Counted from the stretch's first letter, positions 17,503 to 26,773 are shown. The stretch is DNA of 64,000 bases from Natrinema versiforme JCM 10478 (GCF_000337195.1 NZ_AOID01000013.1:91011-155010), one strand, 5' to 3'. Made by a program: numbers and translations. Notes: generated from the sequence alone by a model not told the origin.

Positions 17503-17990
17503 TGATTCCAGCTCCTAATTCGTATCTTATCACTTTCATAGATGATTTCGATCGTTCCGCCAGTTGCTGACGACGTTTCGTTGATATCGTTGTCAGTCTT
17601 GATCGGTACGTGAGCAACGGCGTCAGTGTCCTGTGCAGTCAGTTTCACGCAGGCAGTGTTCTCTTCAAGCAGCGGGGCGTTATTGCAGTCCGCCTGCAGC
17701 TCGACGGTGTACCGAGAACTCGCGACTGTCCGTGGATGCTCAGTCGTGAGAGTCACGGTGTCATCGGTTTCGTTCGCGATCTGATCGACGTTGCCGATTT
17801 CGTCGGCGATCCGTTCGCCGACCGTCTCGAGCGAGGAATCAGCGCTGCGCTCTGTCTCCGACTCGAGCATGGTTCCGGACGCTGTCAACAGCATGGCGAT
17901 GAGAATCGTCGTGATACCGATCGTGAGGACGTGTGTGATCGTGATCGAGACGGCGCGATCCCGCTCATCGTATCGGCCGGTTGTGGGCAT
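17499..17990 (-). CDS. Pilin-like secreted protein (DUF7266-type)
   Basis: 163 residues. DERDRAVSITITHVLTIGIT followed by TILIAMLLTASG gives the same R-A-V-S plus hydrophobic helix signal as its neighbour. The helix is followed by ETERSADSSLETVGERIADE and a beta-rich region with two Cys (ADCNNA, TACVKL). It is probably an accessory or minor pilin subunit. It overlaps the following pilin-like gene by four bases. Base composition is more AT-rich than the surrounding chromosome. Family name is recall only. Confidence 0.72.
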   Translation of the reverse strand: MPTTGRYDERDRAVSITITHVLTIGITTILIAMLLTASGTMLESETERSADSSLETVGERIADEIGNVDQIANETDDTVTLTTEHPRTVASSRYTVELQADCNNAPLLEENTACVKLTAQDTDAVAHVPIKTDNDINETSSATGGTIEIIYESDKIRIRSWNQ

Positions 17991-17991
17991 T

Positions 17992-18441
17992 TTAGGGACA
18001 CTCCGGTGTGATATTCAGTTTCTGTCTGTAACTGAGTGAATTCGAGTCGTACGCCACGGTCATAGTAACATTCTGCAAGGATCCCCCGTCAGCGGTGGCG
18101 TTGACGTTGCTGAGATTTACGGCCGTCGGTGTCGAATGTGCCGTCGTGTTTTGATAGGCAGTATTGAACGCCGAAATGTTGTCCTCTGCTAGATGCTTTA
18201 AATTATCGTTGTTATTTGTATCTGATTGGTTTTTCACCTGTACAAGCAGACAACCGACACTCTGATTGACCTCCTGCTCAATCACGTCAGCATTGCCCGC
18301 ACTTTGACTGGTTCCACCGGAGGACAGCGTCTCCGTATAGAGGACACCGTTGAAGACGACGACGATTCCCAGAATAATGAACGCAAGCGAGACCGCTCCG
18401 ATGAGGATCACCTGTGCACGGTTGTGATCGTTGCTCACCAT
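17992..18441 (-). CDS. Pilin-like secreted protein (DUF7261-type)
   Basis: 149 residues. The N-terminus MVSNDHNRAQVILIGAVSLA continues into FIILGIVVVFNGVLY, an R-A-Q plus hydrophobic helix of the pilin type. The exported part carries about eight N-x-S/T sequons in 100 residues (for example NQSVGC, NQSDTN, NISAFN, NTTAHS, NLSNVN, NVTMTV), pointing to heavy N-glycosylation on the cell surface. It ends with ITPECP. The upstream gene overlaps it by seven bases. AT content is clearly raised. Confidence 0.72.
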   Translation of the reverse strand: MVSNDHNRAQVILIGAVSLAFIILGIVVVFNGVLYTETLSSGGTSQSAGNADVIEQEVNQSVGCLLVQVKNQSDTNNNDNLKHLAEDNISAFNTAYQNTTAHSTPTAVNLSNVNATADGGSLQNVTMTVAYDSNSLSYRQKLNITPECP

Positions 18442-19052
18442 ATGACCACCCGTACCTCTACGACATCGTAGAGCGGTGTTTCGTTGCTATATGGGCTCTC
18501 AAATGGTGGATTTTCAACCTCCTGAAGATTTTCGTCGCTCGAAGCGGTCACAGTCTGATTATCGTATAGCGTGACAGTGTAGCTTGCAGTCAACGCACTG
18601 GACGGAGGGCTCCCTTGATAGACGAGGGTAGATGCGTTGTTTGTCCCTTGTGGATAAAGGTGGACATTGTAACTCCAGCCGTTTTCAGCGAACCGTCTTT
18701 CCATAATCTTTCCGAGCGTGAATTTGCTCTTGAAATCACTCGTATTGTACGTCTTATCACCATTTGGTGCAGTCGGGGGTTCTGTACCTTCGAAACCGTC
18801 TTCTCCCCAGTAGCGGACCATATATGAGAGGTTTTTGTCCTCGTCAACAGCGGAAACCAGCAGCGCATCTTGTGCTTCCTGTTGGATCTGGGCCTGTACC
18901 GTCCGGTCGGATAAGCCGCCCGTCGTCGGTGTGATCACAGCCGACTGCAGCGCGAACAGCACGGCCATCAACACGACCATCGCGCTGATGAATCCCTCGA
19001 GGGTATACGCTTGTCCGCGATCAACATCACTTTGCTCTGTGTCGAACATCAT
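18435..19052 (-). CDS. Pilin-like secreted protein (DUF7288-type)
   Basis: 205 residues. DVDRGQAYTLEGFISAMVVL plus MAVLFALQSAVITP is the signal and helix, again starting R-G-Q. The exported part has TVQAQIQQEAQDALLVSAVDE, then a Tyr/Asn/Gly-rich region and several sequons. It ends in VVEVRVVIW, the same V-x-V-W type end as the gene upstream (VVRVW), suggesting a shared packing motif. This gene is the most AT-rich of the cluster. Role: minor pilin or pseudopilin of the PilB/PilC machine, by context. Confidence 0.7.
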   Translation of the reverse strand: MMFDTEQSDVDRGQAYTLEGFISAMVVLMAVLFALQSAVITPTTGGLSDRTVQAQIQQEAQDALLVSAVDEDKNLSYMVRYWGEDGFEGTEPPTAPNGDKTYNTSDFKSKFTLGKIMERRFAENGWSYNVHLYPQGTNNASTLVYQGSPPSSALTASYTVTLYDNQTVTASSDENLQEVENPPFESPYSNETPLYDVVEVRVVIW

Positions 19053-19053
19053 T

Positions 19054-19617
19054 TCACCACACCCTCACGACAAGTCTACATGCTGGGTTACAGCGAGCAC
19101 TACTATTGTTCCCGTTACCATTCTCGTTTACGACCGTAACGATCCGAGCCGAACTAGCCGCTGCCTGTTCATCGTACACGTCACCGGTTGTCCAATTCCC
19201 AGAATCTCCGATCGTGGAATCGTTACTGAGATTCTCGATACTGACGTTTACCCGATCAATTCGAGTATCATTGGTCGCCCGAAGACCGAGTTCCTCGGTC
19301 AGATCCTCAGAATCTCCGTCGACATATCTATCGTTGAATGCCGTCGAATTAATTTCGTTGCCCGATCCCGTCGACGTGTTGTGGACGATTCGGTCCGCAA
19401 TTCGGTCAGCCTGTGCCGTCTCCGCGCCGCCGACCGTCGAGTCGAAGGGCGTCACGACCGACGGGAGAAACGAGAAGACGAAGGCGATCGCTAGCAGGAA
19501 GACGCCGATACCGATGGCGAAATCCTGCGTCGTCTGGCCCCGCCGATTCAGCGAGATCGAGATCGTCCGTGGTCGCTGGGAGTTCCCTCGCCGTTGATGT
19601 GTTTGGTTGCGTCTCAT
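19054..19617 (-). CDS. Pilin-like secreted protein (DUF7287-type)
   Basis: 187 residues. LNRRGQTTQDFAIGIGVFLL plus AIAFVFSFLPSVVTPF forms the basic R-G-Q site and membrane helix. The rest is acidic with many sequons (NTSTGS, NSTAFN, NVSIEN, NDSTIG, NNSSAR) and two Cys near the end (ARCNPACRLVVRVW). It is the first small gene after pilC, one base from it, and begins the run of five pilin-like genes. Confidence 0.72.
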   Translation of the reverse strand: MRRNQTHQRRGNSQRPRTISISLNRRGQTTQDFAIGIGVFLLAIAFVFSFLPSVVTPFDSTVGGAETAQADRIADRIVHNTSTGSGNEINSTAFNDRYVDGDSEDLTEELGLRATNDTRIDRVNVSIENLSNDSTIGDSGNWTTGDVYDEQAAASSARIVTVVNENGNGNNSSARCNPACRLVVRVW

Positions 19618-19618
19618 A

Positions 19619-21691
19619 TTAGGCCACCAGCACCCAGCCGATAAGTGCGATCGAGGAGAGTCCGATCGCGTATTTCAACCCGCTCAGCAGGTCGGCGTCC
19701 CGGATGTAGCCACAGATGAACCCGGAAATGATCGCTTGGAGGGTCACCGCGTGGAAGAACAACACCGAGAGCATATCGACGTCGATGTTCTCGCTGAGGT
19801 TCGCGCCGCTCGTCGCGCCCCCGCCTCCGGCACCGGATCCGCCTGTCTCGGCACCGCTCCCGCCGGCGTTGAGGCCGGCCATCGTATCGATAAACTGGGT
19901 TTTGAGGATCGCGATCACCGCGAGCACCGTCATGAACGTCATGATGATGATCACGATCTGCATCCGCGTTCGGGACTTTCGCTCGCGTTCGATGTCGTCG
20001 TGGTTCTCGCTCGCGGTCGCGGCCGTCCGAAGGACGTCCGAAATCTGGTTCGACGCCTCTTGGGCTTCGGTGATCAGCCGCGTCGTCCGGGCGAGTCGCG
20101 GGATGTGGTACTTGTTGTTGAACTCGATGAACGCCTCCTTGAGGCTCATCCCGTAGTTGACCTTCGTGTGCATCATCTCGAACTCGCGGGCCAGCTTGCC
20201 GTTCGTGGTGTCGGAGACGGCCTTGAGCGACTCGAGTAGCGTCAGTCCGGTGTCGTTCGAACTCGAGAGTTTGCGGAGGTCCTCGGAGAGTTTGTTGACG
20301 ACAGAGTTTCTGTGCCGAACGTTCCACTCGCGGAAGATCGCGAGGGGGATCGCGGTGATATACAGCGGCAGGTAGATGTAGAGGAACGTCCCCCAGATCG
20401 GTCTGTCGAGGAGTTCCGCCCACGACAGCGGCGCTGCGCCGTTGACAACGGCCGTGACGACGATGACCAGTGTCAGGGGAACGGTTATCGCGAGAGTGAC
20501 CAGCGGATGGTCGCGGAAGAAGAAGTGGGGGTTTCGCAGGACCTCCATCGTCTCGTAGGTCCCCTCGCGGTTCTTGATCCGGTCGAAGACGCTGTGTTCG
20601 CCGGTGAACTGCTCGACGAGTCCGAGGCTCAGCAATCCGTCGCCCTGTCCCGTTTCGGTCCGCTGATCGGTGTTCCCCATCGAGAGGTAGCCGTCGCCGG
20701 GGTCGTCGTGTTTAACCGTCGAGACGAGGACGATGAAGCCGACGCCGATCATCGGGATAAGTCCGTAGACGACCATATAGAGCATGTTGTCCGTCACGGT
20801 CGCGTCCGGGATCATCTTCATGACGACCATGATGATGATCAGAAGCAGCGGGAACAGGGACAGCGTCATGTACATCTCGCCGAACAACTCGAGGGTCTCG
20901 AGGGTGAGTTCTTGTTCCTGCTTTGCGGTGCGCATGTGCTTTTCTTTCTTATCCTGCAGGAAGCTCTCCATGTCGCCACCGCTGTTGACGATTGAGAGCA
21001 TGTCGGTCAGGAACTGCGAGAGGTCGTCGCTCGGCGTCTCGAGCGCTTGTTTTCGGATCGCCGTTCGGTAGTCGATATCGAAGTATTCGGTCTCCTTGAC
21101 GATGCTCTGGAACTCGTTTGCCACCTCGCCGTAGGTGTCGTCGGCCTGGGCCATCGCCTCGATGATCTCGAGTTGGTTCAGCCCGCCGACCGACAGGGCA
21201 TACATGAACGAGACCGAGTCGGTCAGGAGCATGTTAATCTCGCGCTTGCGGGCCGAGGCGCGCGAGTAGGGGATCGCGACCATCGATCCGAAGCCGACCG
21301 CGAAGCCGATCGATCCGAATAGCAGTCCGGTAACGAAGACGACGGCCGGAACGCGAATCATCTCGATGATATCGAGGAGCAGTCCGTGGCCGACCGGGAT
21401 ACCGATGAGCGCCTCGTTCGAGAGGAGACCGATGGCAAAGATGCCGTAACCGAGAAGCAGGCCGATCAGCCAGAGGCTGAGCCCGCTGATGAAACCGATT
21501 CCGAGCGCCCGAGAGAGGTAGAGTTCGACCGTATCCGTCATCCGGGCCTGTGCCAGTTTCGTCTCGACGTCGCTGACGAACTCGCTGTCCTCATCGAACA
21601 GCCGATCGTAGAGGGGGTAGAACCAATCACCGAGCCCGTCGGAGCTGGCCGACATGCCCGAACCGCCGCTGTCGTCGGTCTGGAGGCTCAT
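19619..21691 (-). CDS. pilC: Type IV pilus assembly membrane platform protein PilC (T2SSF family)
   Basis: 690 residues. Two type II secretion F domains are visible: the first with SVSFMYALSVGGLNQLEIIEAMA near residue 158, the second with LRKLSSSNDTGLTLLESLKA near 470 (only the first 20 residues of each block are diagnostic). Each is followed by hydrophobic hairpins: ITLSLFPLLLIIIMVVMKMI-type near 278 and MQIVIIIMTFMTVLAVIAIL near 580. The C-terminus has a Gly/Ala/Ser-rich loop and two more helices. It anchors the PilB ATPase and drives pilin assembly. It overlaps pilB by four bases. This duplicated domain layout is typical of haloarchaeal PilC. Confidence 0.88.
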   Translation of the reverse strand: MSLQTDDSGGSGMSASSDGLGDWFYPLYDRLFDEDSEFVSDVETKLAQARMTDTVELYLSRALGIGFISGLSLWLIGLLLGYGIFAIGLLSNEALIGIPVGHGLLLDIIEMIRVPAVVFVTGLLFGSIGFAVGFGSMVAIPYSRASARKREINMLLTDSVSFMYALSVGGLNQLEIIEAMAQADDTYGEVANEFQSIVKETEYFDIDYRTAIRKQALETPSDDLSQFLTDMLSIVNSGGDMESFLQDKKEKHMRTAKQEQELTLETLELFGEMYMTLSLFPLLLIIIMVVMKMIPDATVTDNMLYMVVYGLIPMIGVGFIVLVSTVKHDDPGDGYLSMGNTDQRTETGQGDGLLSLGLVEQFTGEHSVFDRIKNREGTYETMEVLRNPHFFFRDHPLVTLAITVPLTLVIVVTAVVNGAAPLSWAELLDRPIWGTFLYIYLPLYITAIPLAIFREWNVRHRNSVVNKLSEDLRKLSSSNDTGLTLLESLKAVSDTTNGKLAREFEMMHTKVNYGMSLKEAFIEFNNKYHIPRLARTTRLITEAQEASNQISDVLRTAATASENHDDIERERKSRTRMQIVIIIMTFMTVLAVIAILKTQFIDTMAGLNAGGSGAETGGSGAGGGGATSGANLSENIDVDMLSVLFFHAVTLQAIISGFICGYIRDADLLSGLKYAIGLSSIALIGWVLVA

Positions 21692-24600
21692 GAGTCGTCC
21701 TCGTCGCTGTCCGCAGCGCCGAAGATACCGCCGTTGTTCTCCGTCGACTCATCGTCGGCGTCACCTTTGAAAATCGACTCGTCATCGCTCGAGTCACCGT
21801 CTCCGTCGTCGAACAGCGAGCCGTCATCGTCGGCCTCGTCCGCGTCGTCGGTGAAAATGGACTCCGAGCCGCCGCCGAATATCGAGTCGCCCTTGCCATC
21901 GTCGCCGGCGTCGCGCGATTGCGATTCGTCGGCTGTCGGCTCGTCGTCGACTGACTCGGCCGAACCCGGGTTCGAGTCCGGTTCCGATTCCGGTTCGGCC
22001 TTGGCTATCGGTTCGTCATCGTCGTCGGACCCGTCCGGCGGGTCCGCGTCCGCGGTCCCGTCGTCGATTTCGATCGTCGGCGGTTCCCGCTCGTCGCTCG
22101 AGTCCTCCGTATTCGTGTCATCGGGAGTCGTCGACTCAACGGTGGCCGGCTCCGACCCGTCGGATTCGTTCTTGGCGTTCGAGTCCATCGTCGAATCGGT
22201 CGGCGTCTCTGTCGTCGATGCCTCGTCGGTCGTCTCCGATGCTGACTCGTCCTCGTCAGCGAGTTGCTCACTGAACCCGTTCCCATCCGACTCCCCGCCC
22301 GATTCCGGATCGAAGATCGAATCGAGATCGTCTTCCGGGAACATCGAGTCGAATCCGGAGGTGTCCGGTCGATGAGAGGCCATCGAATCGCCGGTCGACG
22401 CGGTCTCCTCGGAACCGGGACCGTCGATCTCGTCTATCGGTCCGCCCATATCGTCGAACAACCCGCCGAGATCCCCGTCTTCGGCGTCGTCATGTGGGAG
22501 AACCGCCGACTCACCCGAATCGTCCGGACTGCTCGAGCTGTCAAAACTGTCTGGCCCGTCCGAACTCGTGGCCGACGTTCCGTTCGTACCGCTCTCACCC
22601 GGTTCAGCCGCCGGACTCGTCGCACTCGAGGGACTCGCATCGACTTCCGTGTCCGGTCGGGTCGGCAGCTCCGTCTCCGGTTCCGCGGTCGCCCCAGCGT
22701 CGGCAGCCGGGCCCTCCTGCGGTTCGCTACTCGAGACATCTTGGCGGTCGGTACTGGCGTCGGCGGCGGCCAGTTCGTCAGTGGACGTGCCACTGTCCGT
22801 CGCGGCAGTCGCATCCTCGGGCTCGCCGTCAGTCGGTTCGACATCGAACCCGGAGTCTTCGCTCAGCCACGCCGGCTCGTCGCCCCCGTCGTCGCCGTCG
22901 ATCGCGAACTCGGCCGAACTGTCGCCTAACTCCCAGGCGTCCTCGTCGACGGTCTCGTCGACGTTGCCGCCGAACTCGAACTCCTCGCTGTCGGCGCGGT
23001 CGACGTCGATCGTGCTCTCTTCCTCGACATCACCGAGCGCGCTCGCGAGCCCGCTCGGTACTTCGCCGCGGAACTCCTCGAAGACCGATTCCTCGGCCCG
23101 CTCCAAGATATCCATCGAGAGGTTGTACGTCTCGCTGGTCGACTCGGGCCGGGGCACGAGTTCCTCTTTTTCGGGATCGACGTCGATCAGCACGCTCTCC
23201 ATCTCGCGGAGGTCCTCGAGGCTGTCCTCGAGTTGGCCGTTCGCGATGAGCGTGAGGATCGTATCGGGGTCGTTGATGAAGGCCTGGACCGTCGCGGCGA
23301 CCTGCGCGTACGTGTTCAGCTCGTTCTTAATGAGGTATGCGAGGATGACCTCCCGCTTGAACAGTTCCTCCTCGAGCTTTTCGTTGCTCCACCCGCGGTC
23401 GAACTGGATCTCCTCTAACGTGTTCGAGTCCCCCATCTTGAGGTACTCGTCGGTTTCGGCTTGCCACTGGTAGACGTCCTGGACGTTGATCTCGTCGTGT
23501 TCGGCCTCGTAGTGGTTAATCTCGGTCAGGGACTTGTTCCGGCGGACCTTCCGCCCTTGGACCCGGGTCTGGGTCTGGATCGAGACCAGATCCAGCGCCG
23601 TGAACATTGTCTTCGAGACGTTGATCGGGTCCGTCGTGAATCGCTTGAGGACCTCGTCGACGGAGTCGGCGTGGAAGGTGGTGTAGGTGGTGTGACCGGT
23701 CGACATGACCTGAAACAGTGTCCGGCCTTCCTCGCCACGGATCTCGCCCATCACGATGTAGTCGGGCCGCTGGCGCAGCGCGGCTTCGAGCAGGTCGAAC
23801 TCGTCGACGTCGCCCTGTTCATCGTCGGAGAACGACGGTCGCGTGACGCTCGCGATCCAGTTTCGCTGCGGCAGTTCGACCTCCCGGGTGTCCTCGATCG
23901 AGACGATCTTCGCACTCGAGGGGATAAACAGCGAGACGGCGTTCAGCGATGTCGTCTTCCCGGATGCAGTACCGCCCGCGAAGATCAGGCTCTTGTGGTT
24001 CTCGATGGCGAGCCAGAGGAAGGCCATCTCGTCCAGGCTGAACGTGTTCCAGTTGATGAGGTCGATCGGCGTGAACGGGACATCCTTGAACTGTCGGATC
24101 GTGTAGTTGGTCCCGTGGTCGGACACTTCCTCTCCGAGCGTGAGCTGGGCGCGAGAACCGTCGGGCAGGGTCGCGTCGACCTGCGGGAGCCGCTTGCTGA
24201 TCCCCTTGCCCGAGCGCTGGGCGAGTTTGACGACGAAGTCGTCGAGTTCGTCCTCGCCATGGTAGATGTTCGTGATGATCTGCTCGTACTCGGAGTGGTA
24301 GACGAACACCGGCGAGTTGTAGCCGTCGACGGAGATGTCCTCGACATTGATGTCGTGTTTGATCCCGTCGATGCGCTCGTAGCCGATGAAGTCCCGTTTG
24401 AGCAGGTAGAGCAGCTTCTCGACTTGATACTCGCTCAGCGTGTCCGGATCGTCCGCGAGGACCGCCGGCTCGGGACGGACGGAGAGCCCCTCGAGTTGAC
24501 TCGGTCCGGCGTCCTCGACTTCCGTTTCGTCGTCGTCGAGCAGTCCACGGAGCGTCTCGAGGATTCCCTCGGCCGTCTCGCCGGAGGTCGCTTCGAAGAG

Positions 24601-25605
24601 ATCATATCGCTTTAACAGCCGTCGAGTCTCGTCCTCGATAACCGTCCGGCGGCCGTCCTCGGTCGATTGTTCCTTGACACCGTCCTCGGAGTACTTGATC
24701 GCCTTCCGGAGTTTGCCCGAGAGGAACTCTTGAAGTTCGATCTCGATCTCGTTCCGGTAGGGCTCGATCATGTAGTACTTCTTCTCGTTTTCCTTCTCCG
24801 AGTGGAAAATGACGACGTAGGCGTAGGGCTTGTTCACCCAGTAGCGCTCGACTTCCTGAAAGTGAGTCTTCTTCTCGAACGGAACGGCCTTCTCGAGGTC
24901 GTAGCGATTGGAGACGGTCGTGTTGCCCGCGGCCGTCGAGAAGAACTCGTCTTCCTCGATATCTTCTTGAATGTTGACTGTTCGTTCCTCGACGATCTCG
25001 TCGAGTTCCAACGCGGCGTCGTTGCCGGCCGCGAGACGTGACTCTACCGTGTCGGGATCGAAGCCGAGGGCCTCCTCCTCGTCGTGACGAACGATCTCGC
25101 CGTCACCGTCGCGCGGGCGACTGCCGTCCTCGTCGTAGTAGTACTCCCACTTGTAGTGTTCCCAGGTCCAGGTGTCCTTGACGACCGGCGTCGTCTCCGG
25201 ATCGACATACTCGCAGAAAATCTCCCAGAGCGTGTCGGCGTCGTCGCCGGCGGTGGGCAAGACGTGATCCGTGAGGTCGTCGGGGTGGTGGCCGAGATAC
25301 GATGCCGGATCGAACTCGACCTGATTCCAGTCGTCCCCGGTCGGCACCCTCGAGCCGACGTTCTCGTCGGTATCGAGCCCGAGTTGATCGTCCGTTGCGA
25401 TCGGGTCGTCCGGGTACAGGTCGGCGATCTCGTCGCCGTGCCCGTACTCGTCCATGAACTCTTCCCACGTGTACTCGCCGACGCTGACCGCCGAATCCGA
25501 TATCGGGCCAGCCCCATGAGACCGCTCGTCTTCCGACGCAGCGTCGGATGCCTCCCCCTCAGAAAAGTCCCCGGCATCCGATTGGTCGGCCTCGTCAATA
25601 GCCAT
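21688..25605 (-). CDS. pilB: Type IV pilus/secretion ATPase PilB with a long acidic tail
   Basis: About 1305 residues from ATG at 25605 (MAIDEADQSDAG); a GTG-like start 21 bases upstream is possible. An acidic N-domain precedes the GspE/VirB11 ATPase core: Walker A FAGGTASGKTTSLNA near residue 543, Asp box SIEDTREVELPQRN, Walker B-type DYIVMGEIRGEEGR, and the His box TGHTTYTTFHADS. This powers pilin assembly through PilC. From about residue 825 the protein is a 480-residue tail of D/E/S/T with eight short S-[I/M/L]-F-like motifs (GLFDD, SMFPEDD, SIFDPE, SIFGGG, SIFTDD, SLFDDG, SIFKGD, GIFGAA). Family members usually stop soon after the core. Confidence 0.9.
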   Translation of the reverse strand: MAIDEADQSDAGDFSEGEASDAASEDERSHGAGPISDSAVSVGEYTWEEFMDEYGHGDEIADLYPDDPIATDDQLGLDTDENVGSRVPTGDDWNQVEFDPASYLGHHPDDLTDHVLPTAGDDADTLWEIFCEYVDPETTPVVKDTWTWEHYKWEYYYDEDGSRPRDGDGEIVRHDEEEALGFDPDTVESRLAAGNDAALELDEIVEERTVNIQEDIEEDEFFSTAAGNTTVSNRYDLEKAVPFEKKTHFQEVERYWVNKPYAYVVIFHSEKENEKKYYMIEPYRNEIEIELQEFLSGKLRKAIKYSEDGVKEQSTEDGRRTVIEDETRRLLKRYDLFEATSGETAEGILETLRGLLDDDETEVEDAGPSQLEGLSVRPEPAVLADDPDTLSEYQVEKLLYLLKRDFIGYERIDGIKHDINVEDISVDGYNSPVFVYHSEYEQIITNIYHGEDELDDFVVKLAQRSGKGISKRLPQVDATLPDGSRAQLTLGEEVSDHGTNYTIRQFKDVPFTPIDLINWNTFSLDEMAFLWLAIENHKSLIFAGGTASGKTTSLNAVSLFIPSSAKIVSIEDTREVELPQRNWIASVTRPSFSDDEQGDVDEFDLLEAALRQRPDYIVMGEIRGEEGRTLFQVMSTGHTTYTTFHADSVDEVLKRFTTDPINVSKTMFTALDLVSIQTQTRVQGRKVRRNKSLTEINHYEAEHDEINVQDVYQWQAETDEYLKMGDSNTLEEIQFDRGWSNEKLEEELFKREVILAYLIKNELNTYAQVAATVQAFINDPDTILTLIANGQLEDSLEDLREMESVLIDVDPEKEELVPRPESTSETYNLSMDILERAEESVFEEFRGEVPSGLASALGDVEEESTIDVDRADSEEFEFGGNVDETVDEDAWELGDSSAEFAIDGDDGGDEPAWLSEDSGFDVEPTDGEPEDATAATDSGTSTDELAAADASTDRQDVSSSEPQEGPAADAGATAEPETELPTRPDTEVDASPSSATSPAAEPGESGTNGTSATSSDGPDSFDSSSSPDDSGESAVLPHDDAEDGDLGGLFDDMGGPIDEIDGPGSEETASTGDSMASHRPDTSGFDSMFPEDDLDSIFDPESGGESDGNGFSEQLADEDESASETTDEASTTETPTDSTMDSNAKNESDGSEPATVESTTPDDTNTEDSSDEREPPTIEIDDGTADADPPDGSDDDDEPIAKAEPESEPDSNPGSAESVDDEPTADESQSRDAGDDGKGDSIFGGGSESIFTDDADEADDDGSLFDDGDGDSSDDESIFKGDADDESTENNGGIFGAADSDEDDS

Positions 25606-25752
25606 TGCGTCTACACGAACGCTCACCCTTCAAAAAATTCATCCGCCCATTACCATTTCTGATAATCCTGCGCCGGGCGATTTCGTGTACACACGAACAG
25701 GTTTTGTATAACATGGTTCTTAGTCTACATTAACTAGCTAGTAGACGGATCC

Positions 25753-25887
25753 ATGCGACCCGGCTGGTGGCATCCCGACGAAACCCGCGTCGTCGAACGG
25801 ATTCCCAAGACGGCGACTGGGAAGTTCGACAAGAAAGGACTGCGCGAAAAGCTTGACGTGGGCGACGACGAAATGGAGGACCGATGA
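25753..25887 (+). pseudogene. C-terminal remnant of an acyl-CoA synthetase
   Basis: A 44-codon frame MRPGWWHPDETRVVERIPKT, then ATGKFDKKGLREKLDVG, ends by overlapping the next ATG (ATGA). The ERIPKTATGKFDKKGLR block is the catalytic-lysine C-terminus of long-chain acyl-CoA ligases, whose full length is about 540 residues. Nothing upstream continues it: the preceding 125 bases are AT-rich with stop codons (ACTAGCTAGTAG). The gene was therefore cut by deletion or rearrangement, keeping only its coupled overlap with the SDR gene. Translation as a small peptide for coupling remains possible. Confidence 0.75.
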
Positions 25888-26651
25888 GCGATCTGTTCGA
25901 TCTCGAGGGACGAGTCGCAGTGGTAACGGGCGGCGGCCGCGGTATCGGCCGCGCGATCGCCGTCGAACTGGCGAACGCGGGTGCGGCGGTCGTTCCGAGC
26001 GCCCGCTCGACGGACGAGATCGAGGCCGTCGCCGCGGACATCGAGGCCGCGGGCGGCGACGCCGTCGCCGTTCCCGCGGACGTGACCGATCCTGACGCCG
26101 TGGGAGACGTGATCGACCGCGCGGCCGCCGAGTTCGGCGGCGTCGACGTCGTCGTCAACAACGCCGGCTTCAATCCCGACGATGCGTTGGGCCGACCCGA
26201 AGATGTCGAGACCGAGAGCCTCGATCGGGTGCTGGACGTCAATCTGAACGGGGCCTACGAGGTCACCCACGCCGCCGCCGATCACCTCCACGAGAGCGAC
26301 GGCGGCTCGGTCATCAACGTCGCCAGCGTCGGCGGACTGGTCGGGCTGCCGCGCCAGCACCCCTACGTCGCCTCGAAGCACGGACTCGTCGGACTCACCA
26401 AGAGCATGTCCTTGGACTGGGCACCGGAAGTCCGAGTCAACGCCGTCGCACCGGGGTACGTCTCGACGGAACTCACCGACGACCTCGAGGGCAACGAGCG
26501 ACTGCGCCAGTCGATCATCGATCGCACGCCGCTGGAGCGGTTCGCCGAGCCCGAAGAGATCGCCGGCCCGGTCGTCTTCCTCGCGAGCGAAGCCTCGAGT
26601 TACGTGACCGGGTCCGTGCTCGCGGCCGACGGCGGCTGGACGGCGCGCTGA
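25884..26651 (+). CDS. SDR-family 3-oxoacyl-ACP/CoA reductase (FabG-like)
   Basis: 255 residues, classical short-chain dehydrogenase. The cofactor motif TGGGRGIG is at 15-22, NNAG at 92-95, and the catalytic set is Ser148 (INVASVGG), Tyr161 and Lys165 (YVASK). The end TGSVLAADGGWTAR is typical. An Arg after the glycine motif and SARS at about 39-42 favour NADP(H). It reduces or oxidises a 3-oxo/3-hydroxyacyl thioester; substrate is not determined. Its start overlaps the remnant of an acyl-CoA synthetase, suggesting it once was second in a fatty-acid operon. Confidence 0.88.
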   Translation: MSDLFDLEGRVAVVTGGGRGIGRAIAVELANAGAAVVPSARSTDEIEAVAADIEAAGGDAVAVPADVTDPDAVGDVIDRAAAEFGGVDVVVNNAGFNPDDALGRPEDVETESLDRVLDVNLNGAYEVTHAAADHLHESDGGSVINVASVGGLVGLPRQHPYVASKHGLVGLTKSMSLDWAPEVRVNAVAPGYVSTELTDDLEGNERLRQSIIDRTPLERFAEPEEIAGPVVFLASEASSYVTGSVLAADGGWTAR

Positions 26652-26773
26652 GTTCCTACCCGGGGTTCGGGACGACCGCGTGACTGACACTCGACGATGA
26701 TGGCCCGGCTCGAACCGATCAGGTTCGGCCGCGCCGTTCCATCAGCAAAAATCGTAGTGGTTGTTGTGACCAT

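Noticed and set aside
22264..25662. Several long plus-strand frames opposite pilB
   Set aside because: No motifs, Arg/Ser/Val-rich composition, and complete overlap with a certain ATPase gene.
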